Shown: positions 8,079-9,987 of the stretch, in pieces | Layout of the letters: the number at the start of each line of letters is the position of its first letter | How positions within the stretch are numbered: position 1 is the first letter of the stretch | NCBI GenBank assembly: GCA_018830925.1 | Contig: JAHJRK010000205.1 | Span: 1 to 9,987, forward strand | DNA: 9,987 nucleotides | DNA from: Pseudomonadota bacterium | GTDB taxonomy: Bacteria > Desulfobacterota > Desulfobacteria > Desulfobacterales > RPRI01 | Direction of reading: 5' to 3' | The notes under the pieces: generated by a model | The model's input: only the letters and a program-made list of their open reading frames with translations | What the model was told of the DNA's origin: nothing | The model's database searches: none | Program-made: the position numbers and the translations under genes

Positions 8079-8096
8079 TGAATGAATGCTCATTCA
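8079..8096. promoter_or_regulatory. FadR-type operator 2 (before fadR and the dehydrogenases)
   Basis: The site reads TGAATGAATGCTCATTCA and differs from operator 1 at one base. It can also be read as AATGAATG-CT-CATTCATT (8081-8098) with 8-bp arms. It abuts the predicted -10 (8096-8101) and covers the expected start point near 8089, the arrangement of an autoregulatory repressor site. The closeness to the FadR box of B. subtilis, plus a FadR-like protein encoded immediately downstream, supports the assignment. Confidence 0.82.
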
Positions 8097-8123
8097 TTAA
8101 CAAAGAGCTGTTTCGCCTGTCAA
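8096..8123 (-). promoter_or_regulatory. Predicted sigma-70 promoter of the fadR operon
   Basis: On the minus strand a perfect TTGACA (8118-8123) is followed after 16 bases by GTTAAT (8096-8101), a 4/6 match to the -10. The -35 lies in CTTGACAGG, identical to that of the Fe-S oxidoreductase promoter, and the 16-base spacer is the same. The leader to the GTG would be about 43 bases and carries the GGAGGT site. Confidence 0.6.
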
Positions 8124-8698
8124 GTATAATCTTGAAAAATCATATATGGAATGCCTCCGGGTAATATCAGGTTTCAAAATCCTTCTAAAAATAATTTTTC
8201 AATTAATCAAACCAAGAAGTTATGAAAACATCTCTAAAATTTGTTAAATCAGACAAATTATGCTGATTTATAATAAAAATTTATTCATATACGGAGTTCC
8301 TGTATTTTTGAATATTGTTGAGCATCCATTCATTTAAATGCCGGCTTCATCAAAAATCCATGTTATTAAAAAATTACGAACTTTCAATTGCATTTTTAAG
8401 GTGTTTATGACTTAATTATAATAATTTTCGGTTCTGCAAATCATTCTCCTTGGGATTATATATAATACAATTAGTGTCCATCAGGAAACAAGGTACGGAC
8501 ACATTTGAGTTTTCAATACGGAAACCGGTAATTTTAGGCAAGCTCAAGTAAATCAAGAAATTGCGGGGATACAAACGCAATGTATGCAGCACAGGAAATC
8601 CCGCAGATTGACACGGAGATCGCACAAAAGAGCCATTTCCGGATAAAAAATCAATTATTTTTTTTCAACATCAACACTGTTATTATTGAGAGAGTTGA
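8124..8698. other. Gene-free, AT-rich intergenic region with two small inverted repeats
   Basis: No supported gene lies here. A perfect 8-bp inverted repeat, TAAATCAG (8245-8252) and CTGATTTA (8263-8270), encloses 10 bases. A second pair, GTGTCC (8474-8479) and GGACAC (8497-8502), encloses 17 bases. A perfect TTGACA at 8608-8613 has no good -10 at normal spacing, so the promoter of the downstream kinase is not identified. A degraded FadR-like site may lie at 8315-8332 (14 of 18 positions match operator 2 on the minus strand). Confidence 0.5.
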
Positions 8699-9987
8699 AT
8701 GGCACGAAAAAATGAAAATGAATATCTTTTGAAGGCTATAAATGCTTTTAAAAGGAAAATCCTGGTAATTTCTCCCGATTTCAATATCCTTGCCATTAAC
8801 AATGATTCAAATCAGACCTGTGAAAATGACATCATAGGCAAATCCTGCTACCATGCTCTTTATGGCCGGACTTCACACTGTTTAAATTGCCCGGCTGTTG
8901 TTGTACTTAAGACAAAAAAACCCGCCATGATGCATAGAAAAGCCCTGACAAATACGGATAAAACACTTTGTCTATATTCCTATCCGATATTTTCAGGTGA
9001 TAATATCGACTCTCTTGTGGTTCTCGATTTTGACTTTCCTGCACTCGAAGAGCTGGAAGACAGACTAAAAAGGTCAAACGCCTTTTTGCGAAACCTGATC
9101 TTAAGTTCGGTGGATGGCGTTATTGCGGCAGACATGAAGGGCAAGCTTCTTATTTTTAATTATTCCGCAGAAGAAATCAGCGGCTATAAGGTTGAAGAAG
9201 ATATGCATAAGCTTAACATCCGAGATGTATATCCGGGCGCCGGCGCAAGAGAGGTAATGAAGAAGCTCCGAAGCGACGACTACGGCGGAAAGGGAAAGCT
9301 GAAATCATACATAGTTGATGTCCTGGGGAAAAACGGAGAACGTATTCCCATCAGCCTGAATGCTTCAATTGTCTATGAAGAGGACCGCGAAGTTGCAACA
9401 ATCGGATTTTTTCACGATATGCGTGAAACCCTCAGGATGAAAAAGGAGCTTGAAAAAGCTCAGATACAGATCCTCCAGTCTGAAAAAATGGCATCTCTTG
9501 GAAAATTGGCGGCAGGCGTTGCACACCAGTTGAACAACCCGTTAAGCAGCATAACCCTTTTTACACAGCTCGTGCTTGAAGAATATAAACTTGAAGAAAA
9601 GGCGCGTGATGACCTCACCCGCATCTATAAAGAGGCCCAGAGATGTCGGGATACAGTTAAGGAACTGCTCGAGTTTGCTCGGCAAACCCGCCAGGAAATG
9701 CGTCCGCACGATATAAATAGTGCTATTTTGCGCACCGTGTTTCTGCTTGAAAACCAGACTCTTTTTCATAATATTGAGATAGAAAAGGATCTCTCTCCCT
9801 CACTTCCTGAAGTTTACGGAGATATCCAGCAGCTGAATCATATTTTTATGAACATAATTTTAAATGCCGCGGATGCGATGGAAGGAAAGGGAGAGCTTAC
9901 CATAAAAAGTTATAAGCCCCTGCAAAGTGATACCGTAATTATTGAAATCTCAGACACCGGTCCCGGAATACCACAAAATATACTCCC
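8699..9987 (+). CDS. PAS-domain sensor histidine kinase, partial
   Basis: 429 codons are visible and the frame is open to the right edge; the end of the ATPase domain is missing. An in-frame TGA directly before the ATG fixes the start, with only a weak GAGAGAG (8688-8694) as ribosome site. The first PAS-like domain (~18-112) carries C50 and the pair C61-x2-C64-P, a cysteine motif I associate with PAS kinases of Desulfobacterota that could hold a metal or sense redox. A second PAS domain spans ~128-245, followed by a short coiled linker. The HisKA H-box is VAHQLNNPLSSI with H276; the residue after His is Gln rather than the usual Glu. The N-box (N385, N389) and the G1 box DTGPGIP (419-425) follow. 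No membrane segment or signal peptide is seen, so it is probably cytoplasmic. The partner regulator is not in the window. Its link to fatty-acid metabolism rests only on position. Confidence 0.9.
   Translation, partial: MARKNENEYLLKAINAFKRKILVISPDFNILAINNDSNQTCENDIIGKSCYHALYGRTSHCLNCPAVVVLKTKKPAMMHRKALTNTDKTLCLYSYPIFSGDNIDSLVVLDFDFPALEELEDRLKRSNAFLRNLILSSVDGVIAADMKGKLLIFNYSAEEISGYKVEEDMHKLNIRDVYPGAGAREVMKKLRSDDYGGKGKLKSYIVDVLGKNGERIPISLNASIVYEEDREVATIGFFHDMRETLRMKKELEKAQIQILQSEKMASLGKLAAGVAHQLNNPLSSITLFTQLVLEEYKLEEKARDDLTRIYKEAQRCRDTVKELLEFARQTRQEMRPHDINSAILRTVFLLENQTLFHNIEIEKDLSPSLPEVYGDIQQLNHIFMNIILNAADAMEGKGELTIKSYKPLQSDTVIIEISDTGPGIPQNIL

Noticed and set aside
8047..8103. Longer N-terminus of the TetR regulator (TTG at 8103 or ATG at 8097)
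   Set aside because: These starts lie inside the operator/-10 and before the predicted transcript start; the added residues are not TetR-like and GGAGGT precedes the GTG at 8046.
8416..8625. Minus-strand open frame of 69 codons starting with GTG
   Set aside because: No ribosome binding site, no recognisable domain and low-complexity AT-rich setting; it spans the GTGTCC inverted repeat and is most likely chance.
8608..8647. TTGACA at 8608-8613 as kinase promoter
   Set aside because: The hexamers at 16-19 base spacing do not resemble a -10, and GATAAA at 8642-8647 is too far away.

Overview
The window reads as a chromosomal fatty-acid-degradation locus from an anaerobic, moderately AT-rich bacterium, most likely a member of the Desulfobacterota (sulfate-reducing or syntrophic 'deltaproteobacteria'). 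This placement is an inference from three things. There is a membrane Fe-S/haem oxidoreductase of the type that takes electrons from ETF to quinone in such organisms. Two long acyl-CoA dehydrogenases lie side by side. A PAS kinase carries a CxxCP motif that I associate with this group.

Layout: 1-1529 (minus, runs off the left edge) is the membrane Fe-S oxidoreductase. 1530-1808 is a divergent regulatory region. 1809-3500 (plus) is a long-chain fatty-acyl-CoA ligase (FadD). A bidirectional terminator at 3515-3557 separates it from the convergent minus-strand operon. That operon reads from right to left as a TetR-family regulator of the FadR type (7411-8046), a 623-residue acyl-CoA dehydrogenase (5518-7389) and a 594-residue FadE/VLCAD-like acyl-CoA dehydrogenase (3568-5352). 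8047-8698 holds the operon's promoter and operator and then about 580 bases with no gene. 8699-9987 (plus, runs off the right edge) is a PAS-PAS-HisKA-HATPase sensor kinase.

How the parts fit: FadD would activate fatty acids to acyl-CoA, the two dehydrogenases would perform the first oxidation, and electrons would pass through an electron-transfer flavoprotein (not in the window) to the membrane oxidoreductase and the quinone pool. Two near-identical 18-bp palindromes, TGAATGAATG(T/C)TCATTCA, lie at 1573-1590 and 8079-8096. Each sits just downstream of a matching TTGACA/-10 pair, one in front of the oxidoreductase and one in front of the regulator operon. They match the FadR box known from Bacillus subtilis (TGAATGAATANTCATTCA as I recall it), and the encoded regulator resembles B. 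subtilis FadR. The window therefore shows a self-contained regulon: an autoregulated FadR that also controls the electron-exit enzyme.

I see no defence system, prophage, CRISPR array, tRNA or rRNA. The most unusual points are the loss of expected cysteines in the first CCG half-domain of the oxidoreductase, the paired operator/promoter architecture, a small hairpin like an IS200/IS605 end between the two dehydrogenases, and a separate palindrome in front of fadD.
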